A stretch of DNA of 64,000 nt from JACPFJ01 sp036504875 (GTDB lineage Bacteria; Desulfobacterota; Desulfuromonadia; Geobacterales; Pseudopelobacteraceae): NCBI GenBank assembly GCA_036504875.1, contig DASXUK010000003.1:1-64000 (forward strand). Direction: 5' to 3'. The position numbers and the translations under genes were made by a program. Below are positions 1 through 8,796 of this stretch, piece after piece (positions within the stretch are counted from its first letter, which is position 1; every line of letters starts with the position of its first letter). A model generated the notes under the pieces. It saw only the letters and a program-made list of their open reading frames with translations. It made no database searches and was not told the origin of the DNA.

Positions 1-33
1 TTCGTTCTGAGCCAGGATCAAACTCTCCAGTTT
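1..33 (-). rRNA. rrs: 16S rRNA, 5' end only (partial)
   Basis: The reverse complement of the first bases contains the universal bacterial 16S start, AGAGTTTGATCCTGGCTCAG, followed by AACGAA. The gene reads leftward off the window edge, so only about the first 33 nt are present. The mature 5' end is placed at about 33 by analogy with other 16S genes. The rest of the ribosomal operon lies outside. Too little is present to assign a species. Confidence 0.93.
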
Positions 34-251
34 ATACTGAAAAATCTGTATCTGTTGAAACTCAAATTGCTTGCTGACAAATTTAAAACCACAATCAATT
101 ACTGCTATTCGGTTTTCAAAGACCAGATGTGTGCAACAGAAAAGTTAAGTTAGCAAAGAAAGTTTTGGTTGTCAATGTCTTTTTTTACCAGCTTCGCTTT
201 TCTGCTTTTCCCCGGAGAGTTTTTTCTTTCTGCCCTCGTAAGGAATCAGTT

Positions 252-280
252 TTTTAACACAGTCGCTTTTATACTGTCAA
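252..280 (-). promoter_or_regulatory. Predicted promoter of the ribosomal RNA operon
   Basis: On the minus strand there is a perfect -35 box TTGACA (275-280), a 17-bp spacer and a -10-like TTAAAA (252-257) preceded by TGTG. The leader towards the 16S gene holds GGTCTTTGAAAACC (111-124 on the plus strand as its complement), a motif common in 16S leaders. The 300-base stretch 34-334 between pyk and 16S is therefore promoter plus leader; I see no gene in it and no clear terminator for pyk. Confidence 0.6.
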
Positions 281-334
281 TAAAAAAATACAATAAATAT
301 CAAAATCGTCAATCAAGTAAATGTATAAAATTAT

Positions 335-1777
335 TTAATAAATCTCATAAAAGTCGCCAGCTCCCAATTTATGCACCTTTATCAAATTTGTCGAGCCTCG
401 GGCCTCAATTGGAATACCCATAATGATTACTATAATATCGCCTTTTCGACACCCAGAGGCTATCAACATCTTTTCTACTTCGCGTATCTGCTGATCCATT
501 CCTTTCATAATGCCGATACCAACCACACTTACACCCCAGTAAATAGAAAGTCTTCGTTCTATCTCCTGCGAGGAAGTGAAAGCCAATATAGGGGTTTGAG
601 GTCTGAAGCGAGAGATGAGAGCAGCTGAACTGCCTGATTTAGTAAATACTGCTATAGCACGGGCATTCAAAATGGCTGCTGCTCGACAGGCCGACTCTGC
701 TACCGCTTGAGGTATACTCGGTGTTAATAATATGCCGTCTTCGGACTTTTCTCCAAATCTGGCGTGTTCCACATCACGGGCAATGCGTACCATAGTCTCA
801 ACAGACTCCACCGGGTAATCTCCTGAGGCAGTCTCTGCCGATAGCATCACGGCATCAGTTCCATCAACAATGGCATTGGCAACATCCGAAGTTTCAGCCC
901 TGGTAGGTCTAGGATTCCTTACCATGGACTCAAGCATCTGCGTAGCGGTAATAACCGGCTTACCGGCTCTATTACAGGCTAAAATGATTTTTTTCTGATG
1001 TATCGGAACCTTCTCGGCCTCTATTTCGACTCCCAGATCGCCACGCGCAACCATGACAGCATCTGTTACAGCAAGGATCTTCTTGAAATTAAGCAGTGCC
1101 TCAGGCTTCTCAATTTTTGCAACAACGGGAGTGTCCATTCCCTTTGAAAAAATGATCCTTTTTATGTTTTCAACATCTTCGGCTGTTCGCACAAAGGAGA
1201 GAGCTACGAAGTCCACCCCGGCGTCCAGAGCAAATTCCAGATCAATTAAATCCTTATCTGTCAGAGATGGAGCTGAAACTGCCACCCCAGGGAGATTGAT
1301 ACCTTTATTATTTTTCAGAACACCGCCGGTCACCACCTGGCAATGAACCTGTTCCCCCTGAATGGAAAGAACCTTCAGTTCCAACAGTCCGTCGTCCAGC
1401 AGGATTCGGGAACCCTTTTTTACATCAACCGGCAATGACCTATACACAGTAGGGATAATCCCATCAGAACCAAGAACATTTTCAGTGGTGATCATCACTT
1501 TCTGTCCCTTGGTAAGCAGCATTGCATCACCGGCCATTTTACCTGTCCTGATCTTTGGCCCTTGCAGATCAGCCAGGATGCCTACCTCCCGCCCCAATTT
1601 TCCAGAGCATTTCCGGATGATCCTGATTAATTCCGTTTTTTGAGTGTTGTCACCGTGGGAGAAATTAAGCCTGAAAATATCTACTCCAGCGATTATGAGT
1701 CGCTCAACTACTTCTGGAGAAGAGCTAGACGGGCCTAGAGTACCTATGATTTTTGTTTTACGGAGATTTTTAAGCAT
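335..1777 (-). CDS. pyk: Pyruvate kinase
   Basis: 480 residues, full length for the family. Pyruvate kinase makes pyruvate and ATP from phosphoenolpyruvate and ADP in the cytoplasm. The N-terminus begins with KTKIIGTLGPSS, followed by RLNFSHG. The catalytic lysine lies in VAKIEKPEAL, the Mg site in MVARGDLGVE, and the conserved helix in TATQMLESM followed by NPRPTRAE and DGTDAVMLSAETA. The C-terminal regulatory domain is present. The ATG has AAGGAG upstream. It starts 9 nt after the aconitase stop codon and is probably the last gene of a sucB-lpdA-acn-pyk transcription unit, which links the end of glycolysis to TCA genes. Identity is secure; allosteric control cannot be read from the sequence. 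Confidence 0.97.
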   Translation of the reverse strand: MLKNLRKTKIIGTLGPSSSSPEVVERLIIAGVDIFRLNFSHGDNTQKTELIRIIRKCSGKLGREVGILADLQGPKIRTGKMAGDAMLLTKGQKVMITTENVLGSDGIIPTVYRSLPVDVKKGSRILLDDGLLELKVLSIQGEQVHCQVVTGGVLKNNKGINLPGVAVSAPSLTDKDLIDLEFALDAGVDFVALSFVRTAEDVENIKRIIFSKGMDTPVVAKIEKPEALLNFKKILAVTDAVMVARGDLGVEIEAEKVPIHQKKIILACNRAGKPVITATQMLESMVRNPRPTRAETSDVANAIVDGTDAVMLSAETASGDYPVESVETMVRIARDVEHARFGEKSEDGILLTPSIPQAVAESACRAAAILNARAIAVFTKSGSSAALISRFRPQTPILAFTSSQEIERRLSIYWGVSVVGIGIMKGMDQQIREVEKMLIASGCRKGDIIVIIMGIPIEARGSTNLIKVHKLGAGDFYEIY

Positions 1778-1786
1778 TCTTTATTT

Positions 1787-3721
1787 CTACTCCTTATGCT
1801 GTCGCACGTAATTCAGCGTGCCACCAGCCAGTAGCTCGTGACGTTGACGTTCAGAAATCATCAAAAGAGTGATTATTTCTTTACCATTAATCAGAACAGG
1901 AACCTCTGTGGCACCACTTTTCACTAAACTTCTAAGATTATAAAAAACCACCTTATCCCCCTGCCTAAATAGATCGTAATCGACAGGGTTTTTAAATGTC
2001 AGTGGTAAGATACCGAAATTAACAAGATTAGCCATGTGGATACGGGCAAAACTCTTGGCGATCTTGGCGCGAATCCCTAGATAACGCGGCGCAATGGCAG
2101 CATGCTCACGGGATGAGCCTTGGCCATAATTTTCGCCGCCAATAACAATTCCTTTACCCGCTTTTTGAGCCCTGGCTGGAAAGTCGGGATCGATTTGTTC
2201 ATAAACATGTTCGCTTATGGCAGGAATATTACTGCGCAAAGGCAACACCTTGTTCCCGGCCGGCATAATATGATCGGTGGTGATATTGTCGGGGACCTTC
2301 AAAACAACCTCTGCCTCCAAACTATCAGGCAGCTCTTCGAAATCAGGCAAGGGAATGATATTTGGGCCGGTCTTTATTTCAATAGAAGCAGTATCCTCTT
2401 GTGGATAGATAATACTTGAGTCGTCCAACAGATATTTGCTCGGGTTTTGCACGGCCGGGTAGGGTTTGATATCGTTCAGCTTGCGTGGATCAGTAATCAC
2501 TCCAAAAATTGCTGCCGCCACCGCTGTTTCCGGTGAGCAAAGATAGACCTTATCCTCTTTGGTGCCGCTACGCCCAGGGAAGTTACGCGGAAAGGTCCGC
2601 AACGAGATCTGGTTGGTACCGGGCGCCTGCCCCATGCCGATACAACCCAGGCAGCCGGACTGATGAATGTTTGCTCCAGCCATAAGTAAGGGCATTATAC
2701 CCCCTTGCTGGGCTACATTCTCCAAGACTTGACGGCTGCCCGGATTGATATGAAAGGAGAGATTTGGAGAAACACGCTGCTGCTCCATGACCTTGCAAAC
2801 AGTCATTAAATCGCGAAACGAGGAATTAACCGAGCTGCCAACCAGGACTTGATCGACTTTAACACCTTCCACCTCTGTGACAGGCACCACGTTATCCGGA
2901 GAGGAGGGGCAGGCGATCAACGGTACCAGGGTACTCATGTCGATCTCATCATACTGGTCATAGGCAGCCCCTTCGTCGGCCGCCAAGGGGACCCAACTTT
3001 CGCCCCGGCCCTGAGAAACCAGGAATTCCCTGGTACGTTCATCAGAAGGGAAGATAGATGATGTCGCCCCTAACTCAGCTCCCATATTACCGATAGTGGC
3101 ACGATCAGTAGCAGACAGATTTGCCACACCCGGACCATAGTACTCTATTATCTTGCCCACACCACCTTTGACCGTATGCCTCCGCAGCATCTCAAGTATT
3201 ACATCCTTGCCGGATACCCAATCAGGCAGCTGGCCCACAAGCTTCACCCCCATGACTTTCGGACAGGGGAGATAAAACGGATGTCCGGCCATTGCCAAGG
3301 CTACATCCAGACCCCCGGCGCCGATTCCGATCATAGAGAGACCAGCCGCTGTAGGAGTGTGTGAATCAGCGCCGAGCAGTATTTTTCCAGGTTCGCCAAA
3401 GCGCTCCAAATGCACTTGATGCGAAACCCCATTGCCAGGTTTCGACAGGTGCACACCGAACTTCATGGCGGCACTGGTAAGAAAGGCGTGGTCGTCGGCA
3501 TTTTTGTAATCGGTCTGCAGCAGATTATGATCAATATACTGGGCGGCCAGCTCCACCTTGACCCTTGGAATGTCCATGGCAATAAACTCAAGCATGGCCA
3601 TTGTACCAGTAGCATCCTGCAGCAGAGTGTGATCGATGCGAATCGCGATTTCTCGGCCGGCAATCAGCTCGCCTTCAACAAGGTGCGCTTCCAGGATTTT
3701 AGTAGCGAGATTTTTAGCCAT
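1787..3721 (-). CDS. acn: Aconitate hydratase, short 'Aquifex-type' form
   Basis: 644 residues, resembling the short aconitases of Aquifex and Geobacter relatives rather than the roughly 900-residue AcnA. It should interconvert citrate and isocitrate through a [4Fe-4S] cluster. Seen: GADSHTPTAAGLSMIGIGAGG near residue 120 (aconitase signature), a CLGC pair near residue 360 for two cluster ligands, and the C-terminal swivel domain with GENYGQGSSREHAA. Odd: where most aconitases have GSCTNSS with the third cluster cysteine, this protein reads GSSVNSS near residue 290, so that cysteine is a serine. GAGG lies 8 nt before the ATG. It sits between lpdA and pyk in one apparent operon. Substrate preference (citrate versus homologues such as 2-methylcitrate or homoaconitate) is not proven by sequence. 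Confidence 0.9.
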   Translation of the reverse strand: MAKNLATKILEAHLVEGELIAGREIAIRIDHTLLQDATGTMAMLEFIAMDIPRVKVELAAQYIDHNLLQTDYKNADDHAFLTSAAMKFGVHLSKPGNGVSHQVHLERFGEPGKILLGADSHTPTAAGLSMIGIGAGGLDVALAMAGHPFYLPCPKVMGVKLVGQLPDWVSGKDVILEMLRRHTVKGGVGKIIEYYGPGVANLSATDRATIGNMGAELGATSSIFPSDERTREFLVSQGRGESWVPLAADEGAAYDQYDEIDMSTLVPLIACPSSPDNVVPVTEVEGVKVDQVLVGSSVNSSFRDLMTVCKVMEQQRVSPNLSFHINPGSRQVLENVAQQGGIMPLLMAGANIHQSGCLGCIGMGQAPGTNQISLRTFPRNFPGRSGTKEDKVYLCSPETAVAAAIFGVITDPRKLNDIKPYPAVQNPSKYLLDDSSIIYPQEDTASIEIKTGPNIIPLPDFEELPDSLEAEVVLKVPDNITTDHIMPAGNKVLPLRSNIPAISEHVYEQIDPDFPARAQKAGKGIVIGGENYGQGSSREHAAIAPRYLGIRAKIAKSFARIHMANLVNFGILPLTFKNPVDYDLFRQGDKVVFYNLRSLVKSGATEVPVLINGKEIITLLMISERQRHELLAGGTLNYVRQHKE

Positions 3722-3745
3722 ATCAGATTCCTCTCCTACATTGGG

Positions 3746-5206
3746 TTAAGCATGGATAACTTCGTTATTTACATCCAGCGCCGCCTCTTTTATAGCCTCT
3801 GGCAAACTTGGATGGGCATGACAGATGAGAGCGATATCCCGGGCTGTCCCTCCAAAAGTCATCACAACAGCTGCTTCAGCAATCAGATCCGAGGCACGGG
3901 CCCCAAGAATATGAATTCCGAGAACACGATCGGTTTCCTGGTGTGCCAAAATCTTAACGAAACCCTCTGTTTCATCCATACAGCGGGCCCGGCCCAAACC
4001 GGCAAAATTAAATCTCCCGCTCTTATAGGGGACCCCTGCCTCCTTAAGCTGTTCCTCGGTCTGTCCAACACTGGCTCCTTCAGGCCAAGTATAAACCACT
4101 CCAGGAATATATTCATACTCTACCACCGAATTTTGTCCGCGAAAACGTTCCACGCAAACAACACCTTCCTCGGAGGCTTTATGGGCTAACATCGGACCTT
4201 TAATAAGATCACCAATGGCGTAAATTCCGGGAACAGTGGACTGATAATCGCCATCAACAACAATCCTACCTTGTTCATCGAGCGCTATGTCCAGCTCTTG
4301 CAGGCCTAACCCGGCAGTCAGGGGTTTTCGACCTACAGCAACCAGGACTCGATCACAATCGATTTCTTCATTACCGCTACCATCATTGAACTGCACAATC
4401 GCTTTGGCGCCAATGCGGCGGACCCCGGTAATCCGAGTGGATAGCTTGAATTGGATCCCCTGCTTGCGCAACGATCTATAAAGAGCGTCTGAAACCTGGC
4501 GGTCCATGGTGGGCAGGATATTGGGCAACATCTCGATCACGGTCACTTGCGCTCCCAGACGACGCCAGACTGACCCCAACTCAAGACCTATATAACCCCC
4601 TCCGGCAACAACAACATGGTCAGGCAGTTTATCAAAACAAAGTGCCTCCCGGGCACTGACAACCACCTGCCCGTCAAAAGGGATTCCTGGCAGTGCTACT
4701 GCTTCGCTGCCGGTAGCCACTAAAACACGTTCTGCCACAAGCGTTTTAGTTTCAGCCCGTTCATTAATCAGAGTGGGTTGTCCTTCGGCAGGGATAGGTG
4801 CTGAAAGGGTTACCTGCACCTGTTGAAGTCCGACCGCATTAGTCCCCGCCAGGCGTGCTGTTCCATTCATGCTTTCAATTTTATTCTTCTTGAAAAGAAA
4901 TATGATTCCGTCGGTGAGTTTTCTGACAACATCATCCTTGCGGCCCATCATGGCTTCCAGGTTAAGACGAGGCGGGTCAATAGCAATGCCATGCAAAGCG
5001 AACTTATCCCGTGCCTGAGCAAAAAGTTCTGACGAATCAAGCAAGGCTTTGCTCGGTATACAGCCTTCGTTCAGACAGACACCACCCAGTCGCTCCCTTT
5101 TTTCAATCACGACAACTTTGAGACCCAGTTGAGCTGCGCGAATAGCAGCCACATAACCGCCGGGGCCGGCGCCAATGATGATCAGATCATACTGATTTTC
5201 AGGCAT
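3746..5206 (-). CDS. lpdA: Dihydrolipoyl dehydrogenase (E3)
   Basis: 486 residues. This flavoprotein reoxidises dihydrolipoamide on the E2 subunit of 2-oxoacid dehydrogenases or on GcvH, passing electrons to NAD. Visible: the N-terminal FAD site IIGAGPGGYVAA, the redox-active disulfide GGVCLNEGCIPSKAL, the NAD-binding GGGYIGLELGSVW, the second FAD motif YAIGDLIKGPMLAH, and the C-terminal His-Glu active-site segment CHAHPSLPEAIKEA. It starts 26 nt downstream of sucB, so it most likely serves the E2 encoded there. It may also serve GcvH (13622-14008), since no other E3 gene is in the window. Confidence 0.96.
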   Translation of the reverse strand: MPENQYDLIIIGAGPGGYVAAIRAAQLGLKVVVIEKRERLGGVCLNEGCIPSKALLDSSELFAQARDKFALHGIAIDPPRLNLEAMMGRKDDVVRKLTDGIIFLFKKNKIESMNGTARLAGTNAVGLQQVQVTLSAPIPAEGQPTLINERAETKTLVAERVLVATGSEAVALPGIPFDGQVVVSAREALCFDKLPDHVVVAGGGYIGLELGSVWRRLGAQVTVIEMLPNILPTMDRQVSDALYRSLRKQGIQFKLSTRITGVRRIGAKAIVQFNDGSGNEEIDCDRVLVAVGRKPLTAGLGLQELDIALDEQGRIVVDGDYQSTVPGIYAIGDLIKGPMLAHKASEEGVVCVERFRGQNSVVEYEYIPGVVYTWPEGASVGQTEEQLKEAGVPYKSGRFNFAGLGRARCMDETEGFVKILAHQETDRVLGIHILGARASDLIAEAAVVMTFGGTARDIALICHAHPSLPEAIKEAALDVNNEVIHA

Positions 5207-5232
5207 AGAAGCTCACTCCTCGGGTAAATATT

Positions 5233-6534
5233 TTAACCTTCCAGCAACAGTTCTTCAGGATCCTCGATATACTCCTTTAGCTTCTTCAGGAATCCGACCG
5301 CTTCTCGGCCATCAATGATCCGGTGGTCATAGGACAAGGCCAGGTACATCATGGGTCTGATTACTATCTGCCCTTCCCTGACTACCGGCCGGTCCTGAAT
5401 GGCATGCATGCCAAGCACCGCACTCTGAGGCGGATTTAATATGGGAGTGGATAGCAGCGAACCGTAAACTCCACCATTAGAGATGCTGAAGGTGCCACCT
5501 TGCAAATCGGCAATTGCCAGGCGGTTGGTCTTGATTTTTTCAACAAAGTCGACGATAGCCTGTTCTATCTCATAGAGGCGTAGGCGATCAGCATCCCGTA
5601 AAATCGGGACTACTAATCCTTTTTCGCTACCGATGGCTATACCGATATCAAAATAATGATGGAGAACAAGATCCTCCCCATCGATACTTGCATTGACTAT
5701 CGGAAACTGTCGGAGCGCCTCGACACAAGCTTTCACAAAAAAAGGCATATAACCAAGGGCAATACCATGGCGGTTCTGGAAATGTTCCCGATGTTTTTCA
5801 CGCAAGGCCTTAATTTGACTTAGATCGGCCTCGTTAAAGGTAGTCAACATGGCCGTTTGCTGGCGTACCGTCAGCAACCTCTCGGCGATCCTCTTTCGAA
5901 TGGGCGACATAGGCCGGCGCTCTTCAGGTCGCACGGCATATTTTGGGGCTTCCTCGGAACGGACTGAATCCAGGTCTTTTACCTTTGCAGAGGGCTCCGG
6001 TTGAGGAGCAGTATTAGGTGGCTGAGGTTGCGGGATATCGGCCGGCGTGACAGCAGGTTTCACCTCTTGGATGTTCTCAGGAGCTTCTGTTTCGGTGCGG
6101 CGGGAGCTTCCCTCAATACGCGAAAAAAGATCATCCAACGTGATTCGGCCGCCCTTCCCTGTTCCGGTAACCGTCCCAGGATCAATACCTTTATCACGCA
6201 TCTCTTGCCGAACCGCCGGTGATGAAACCACGGATTTTTTCTCTTCCTCACGATGTCCTGGTGAAACGGCATTAATCGAAGCAGCAGCCGACGACAGAAC
6301 ACCACCCTGTTCGGAAATAGAACCGATCACTGCACCGATACTTACCGTCTGACCTTCCGAAACAGCGGTCGTAAGTATCCCAGCAGCATCGGCGTGTATA
6401 TCGAGTGTTATCTTATCAGTCTCGATTTCACAGAGCGGCTCATCCTTCTTGACTGCTTCACCGCTTTTCTTGAACCACTTGGCCAGCAGCGCCTCGTGCA
6501 CAGACTCCCCAACCTCCGGCACACGTATTTCCAT
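5233..6534 (-). CDS. sucB: Dihydrolipoamide succinyltransferase (E2 of 2-oxoglutarate dehydrogenase)
   Basis: 433 residues with the start chosen at ATG 6534. The upstream in-frame ATG (6549) overlaps the GGAGG ribosome-binding site that serves the inner start. Order: a lipoyl domain (residues 1-75, lipoyl lysine in EIETDKI), a Pro/Ala/Glu-rich linker, a peripheral subunit-binding domain (about 100-140, SPAVRQEMRDKGID), another linker, and a catalytic acyltransferase domain ending in SYDHRIIDGREAVGFL with the active-site His. The VPEVGESV start and single lipoyl domain favour the succinyl-transferring type. No E1 (sucA) gene adjoins it; the upstream neighbour is the terminator of nifUS. A branched-chain or acetoin-type E2 is less likely but not excluded. 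Confidence 0.9.
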   Translation of the reverse strand: MEIRVPEVGESVHEALLAKWFKKSGEAVKKDEPLCEIETDKITLDIHADAAGILTTAVSEGQTVSIGAVIGSISEQGGVLSSAAASINAVSPGHREEEKKSVVSSPAVRQEMRDKGIDPGTVTGTGKGGRITLDDLFSRIEGSSRRTETEAPENIQEVKPAVTPADIPQPQPPNTAPQPEPSAKVKDLDSVRSEEAPKYAVRPEERRPMSPIRKRIAERLLTVRQQTAMLTTFNEADLSQIKALREKHREHFQNRHGIALGYMPFFVKACVEALRQFPIVNASIDGEDLVLHHYFDIGIAIGSEKGLVVPILRDADRLRLYEIEQAIVDFVEKIKTNRLAIADLQGGTFSISNGGVYGSLLSTPILNPPQSAVLGMHAIQDRPVVREGQIVIRPMMYLALSYDHRIIDGREAVGFLKKLKEYIEDPEELLLEG

Positions 6535-6602
6535 TTTGAACGCCTCCATTTAAAGAACCCACATAAACATTTATATTAGCTTAGTTTTGTATCTTTTCCA
6601 GC

Positions 6603-6638
6603 AAAACAAAAGGCGACCATCAGGACGCCTTTTGTTTT
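6603..6638 (-). terminator. Rho-independent terminator after nifS
   Basis: A perfect 13-bp stem (AAAACAAAAGGCG with its complement) around a 10-nt loop, with T-rich flanks on the minus strand just after the nifS stop. Because of the A/T-rich stem ends it could work in both directions. It separates nifUS from sucB. Confidence 0.85.
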
Positions 6639-6659
6639 AACCAGTATTTATACTAATGG

Positions 6660-7835
6660 TTAACCCTTGCCCTTAAGGAATTCTCTGCCAAAAGGAGACA
6701 TCTGCCGCAAACGGGCGATTATCGGAGGCAGTTCCCGAATAACTGTATCGACTTCAGCATCGGTTGTGAAACGAGAAAGTGAAAAGCGGATCGAACCATG
6801 GGCGCAAGTAAATGGCACCCCCATAGCCCTTAGGACGTGGGACGGCTCCAACGACCCGGAGGTACAAGCGCTGCCTGAGGAGGCGCAAACACCCAGCTCC
6901 GACAACAGGAGCAAGATCGCTTCTCCCTCCACAAATTCAAAGGCAATCGATGTGGTATTTGGCAGTCGTTCCGCCCCATCACCGTTGATGCGGGCATTGG
7001 GGATAGACTCCATCAAAGCATTTTGCAACCGATCACGCATGGCCTTAACCTTTGTGTTTTCTATCTCCATATAAGTACCGGCCAACTCGCAAGCCTTGCC
7101 AAGCGCGATGATGGCTGCAGCGTTCTCGGTACCGGCGCGACGGCTCTTTTCCTGATGTCCCCCTACCAAAAAGGGACGAAAAGGGGTGCCACGACGCAGA
7201 TAAAGAACCCCGATCCCTTTGGGGGCGTGCAATTTATGACCAGAGACGGACAACATATCTATGCTGGAATCAGCCATATTGATTGGTATTTTGCCGACAG
7301 CCTGGACAGCATCGGTATGAAATAAAGCCCCCTTGGCCTTGGCGATGGCAGCCGCCTCTTCAACCTGAAATATTACCCCGGTTTCATTATTGGCCCACAT
7401 CAGCGAGACAATAGCGGTATCCTCGTCAACAGCCGATTTTAATTCCTCCATATCCAGGCGACCGGAACCATCCACGCCGATCTCACTGACACGATAGCCT
7501 TTCTGGGTCAGATTGCGGCATTGAGTCAGTACAGCCGGATGTTCTACACGCGAGGTTATTACATGCCGACGATCAGGAAAGATCTCCAGGGCCGATCTAA
7601 TAGCAGCGTTGTCGCTTTCAGTACCGCAGGCGGTAAAAATAATTTCATCTGCAGATGCTCCCAAAAGTGTCGCCACTCGGTTGCGGGCCTCATCAACCTT
7701 TCTCTGCACCTGCCCACCAAAAAAATGCATTGAACTAGGATTGCCGTACAATTCACAAAAGTAGGGGCGCATCTCCTCGAAAACCGCCTCATCCATCTTT
7801 GTGGTGGCGTTGTTGTCCAGATAAATTTCTTTCAT
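6660..7835 (-). CDS. nifS: Cysteine desulfurase, NifS type
   Basis: 391 residues. A PLP enzyme that takes sulfur from cysteine as a persulfide for Fe-S cluster assembly. Seen: the N-terminal YLDNNATTKMD, the PLP lysine in SVSGHKLHAPKGIG (about residue 202), the RRAGTEN motif, and the catalytic cysteine in CASSGSACTSGSLEPSHVL (about residue 325). Its ATG overlaps the end of nifU by 4 nt (ATGA), so the two are translationally coupled. Pairing with a three-domain NifU marks the NIF-type system, which in Geobacter relatives is often the general housekeeping Fe-S system and not only for nitrogenase. No nif structural genes are in the window. Confidence 0.95.
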   Translation of the reverse strand: MKEIYLDNNATTKMDEAVFEEMRPYFCELYGNPSSMHFFGGQVQRKVDEARNRVATLLGASADEIIFTACGTESDNAAIRSALEIFPDRRHVITSRVEHPAVLTQCRNLTQKGYRVSEIGVDGSGRLDMEELKSAVDEDTAIVSLMWANNETGVIFQVEEAAAIAKAKGALFHTDAVQAVGKIPINMADSSIDMLSVSGHKLHAPKGIGVLYLRRGTPFRPFLVGGHQEKSRRAGTENAAAIIALGKACELAGTYMEIENTKVKAMRDRLQNALMESIPNARINGDGAERLPNTTSIAFEFVEGEAILLLLSELGVCASSGSACTSGSLEPSHVLRAMGVPFTCAHGSIRFSLSRFTTDAEVDTVIRELPPIIARLRQMSPFGREFLKGKG

Positions 7836-8704
7836 CCGGCAACCTCCTCAACTACGATATCCTCAGCCACAAGTTCACGCAGTTTCTGCTCCACCATGCG
7901 CGCGGTGTAGCCGGAGGAGGCACAACCGGCACAGGCCTTGCGGAAGGCAACCTGCACCTTGGGACCATCGATATCGACCAATTCCAGGTCACCGCCATCC
8001 GCCCATAAAAGTGGCCGGACATCCTTTTCCAAGACTTCCTGAATCATTTGCATCTTCTTAAGATTAGAAAGCTTCTCGGGGCGCTTTCTCGTCTGCTCGC
8101 TCCCCTGCCCCAGCACCTCGGCTATCAAATCCTTGATTTTGGGTATGCAGCCGCCGCAGGCGCCACCGGCCTTGGTGAAATGCGTCACCTGCTCCGCCGT
8201 TGTCAGCTTATTGACCTCGATCACTTTTTTGAGGAAAGTATCGGTGATGCCAAAACATTTACAGACGATAGCTCCTTCATGGTCGGGGTAGGCATGGCCG
8301 TGATCATGTTCGCTGTCATGCTCGGGGATCGGCTCTCCACGAAATTTGGCGATTGCAACCTCCAGAGCCTCCTGGCCCATCACCGAGCAATGCATCTTCT
8401 CTTCCGGCAGGCCACCCAAAAAATCAGCGATATCCTGGTTGCTAATCGCCAGGGCCTCGTCCAGTGTCTTGCCCTTTACCATTTCGGTCAAGGCCGATGA
8501 TGATGCAATGGCACTGGCACAGCCAAATGTTTGGAATTTCGCATCGATAATTCGATCTTTGTTATTATCCAACTTGAGATATAACTTCAGTGCATCACCG
8601 CATGCCAGACTCCCCACTTCTCCAACCGCATCTGAATCAGGTATTTCCCCCACATTTCGAGGGTTCAGGAAATGGTCTTTGACGATTGGTGTATAATCCC
8701 ACAT
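7832..8704 (-). CDS. nifU: NifU, three-domain Fe-S cluster scaffold
   Basis: 290 residues from the ATG at 8704, which has AGGAGG 9 nt upstream; an in-frame upstream extension lacks such a site. Domains: N-terminal IscU-like scaffold (residues 1-125) with cysteines in SLACGDAL, FGCASA and MHCSVMG; a central [2Fe-2S] BFD-like domain (about 150-195) with IVCKCFG and GACGGCIPKIKDL; and a C-terminal Nfu domain (about 215-290) with ACAGCASS. A His/Asp-rich stretch (HDSEHDHGHAYPDHEG) joins the first two domains. It receives sulfur from NifS, encoded immediately downstream, and delivers clusters to apoproteins. The domain set is complete. Confidence 0.95.
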   Translation of the reverse strand: MWDYTPIVKDHFLNPRNVGEIPDSDAVGEVGSLACGDALKLYLKLDNNKDRIIDAKFQTFGCASAIASSSALTEMVKGKTLDEALAISNQDIADFLGGLPEEKMHCSVMGQEALEVAIAKFRGEPIPEHDSEHDHGHAYPDHEGAIVCKCFGITDTFLKKVIEVNKLTTAEQVTHFTKAGGACGGCIPKIKDLIAEVLGQGSEQTRKRPEKLSNLKKMQMIQEVLEKDVRPLLWADGGDLELVDIDGPKVQVAFRKACAGCASSGYTARMVEQKLRELVAEDIVVEEVAG

Positions 8705-8796
8705 GATAAAATTCCTCCTATTATTTCCATGGCGCAACGGCGTCAGTGGTAGATTGAGTATGTTGTTCCGCCGCGATGAAGACGGCTCTGGTGCTT

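Noticed and set aside
169..423. Short plus-strand frame between the rRNA promoter and pyk
   Set aside because: Overlaps the predicted rRNA promoter and the end of pyk, has no coding character.
3410..4189. Plus-strand open frame of 259 codons over acn and lpdA
   Set aside because: Crosses two real genes on the other strand with no recognisable domain.
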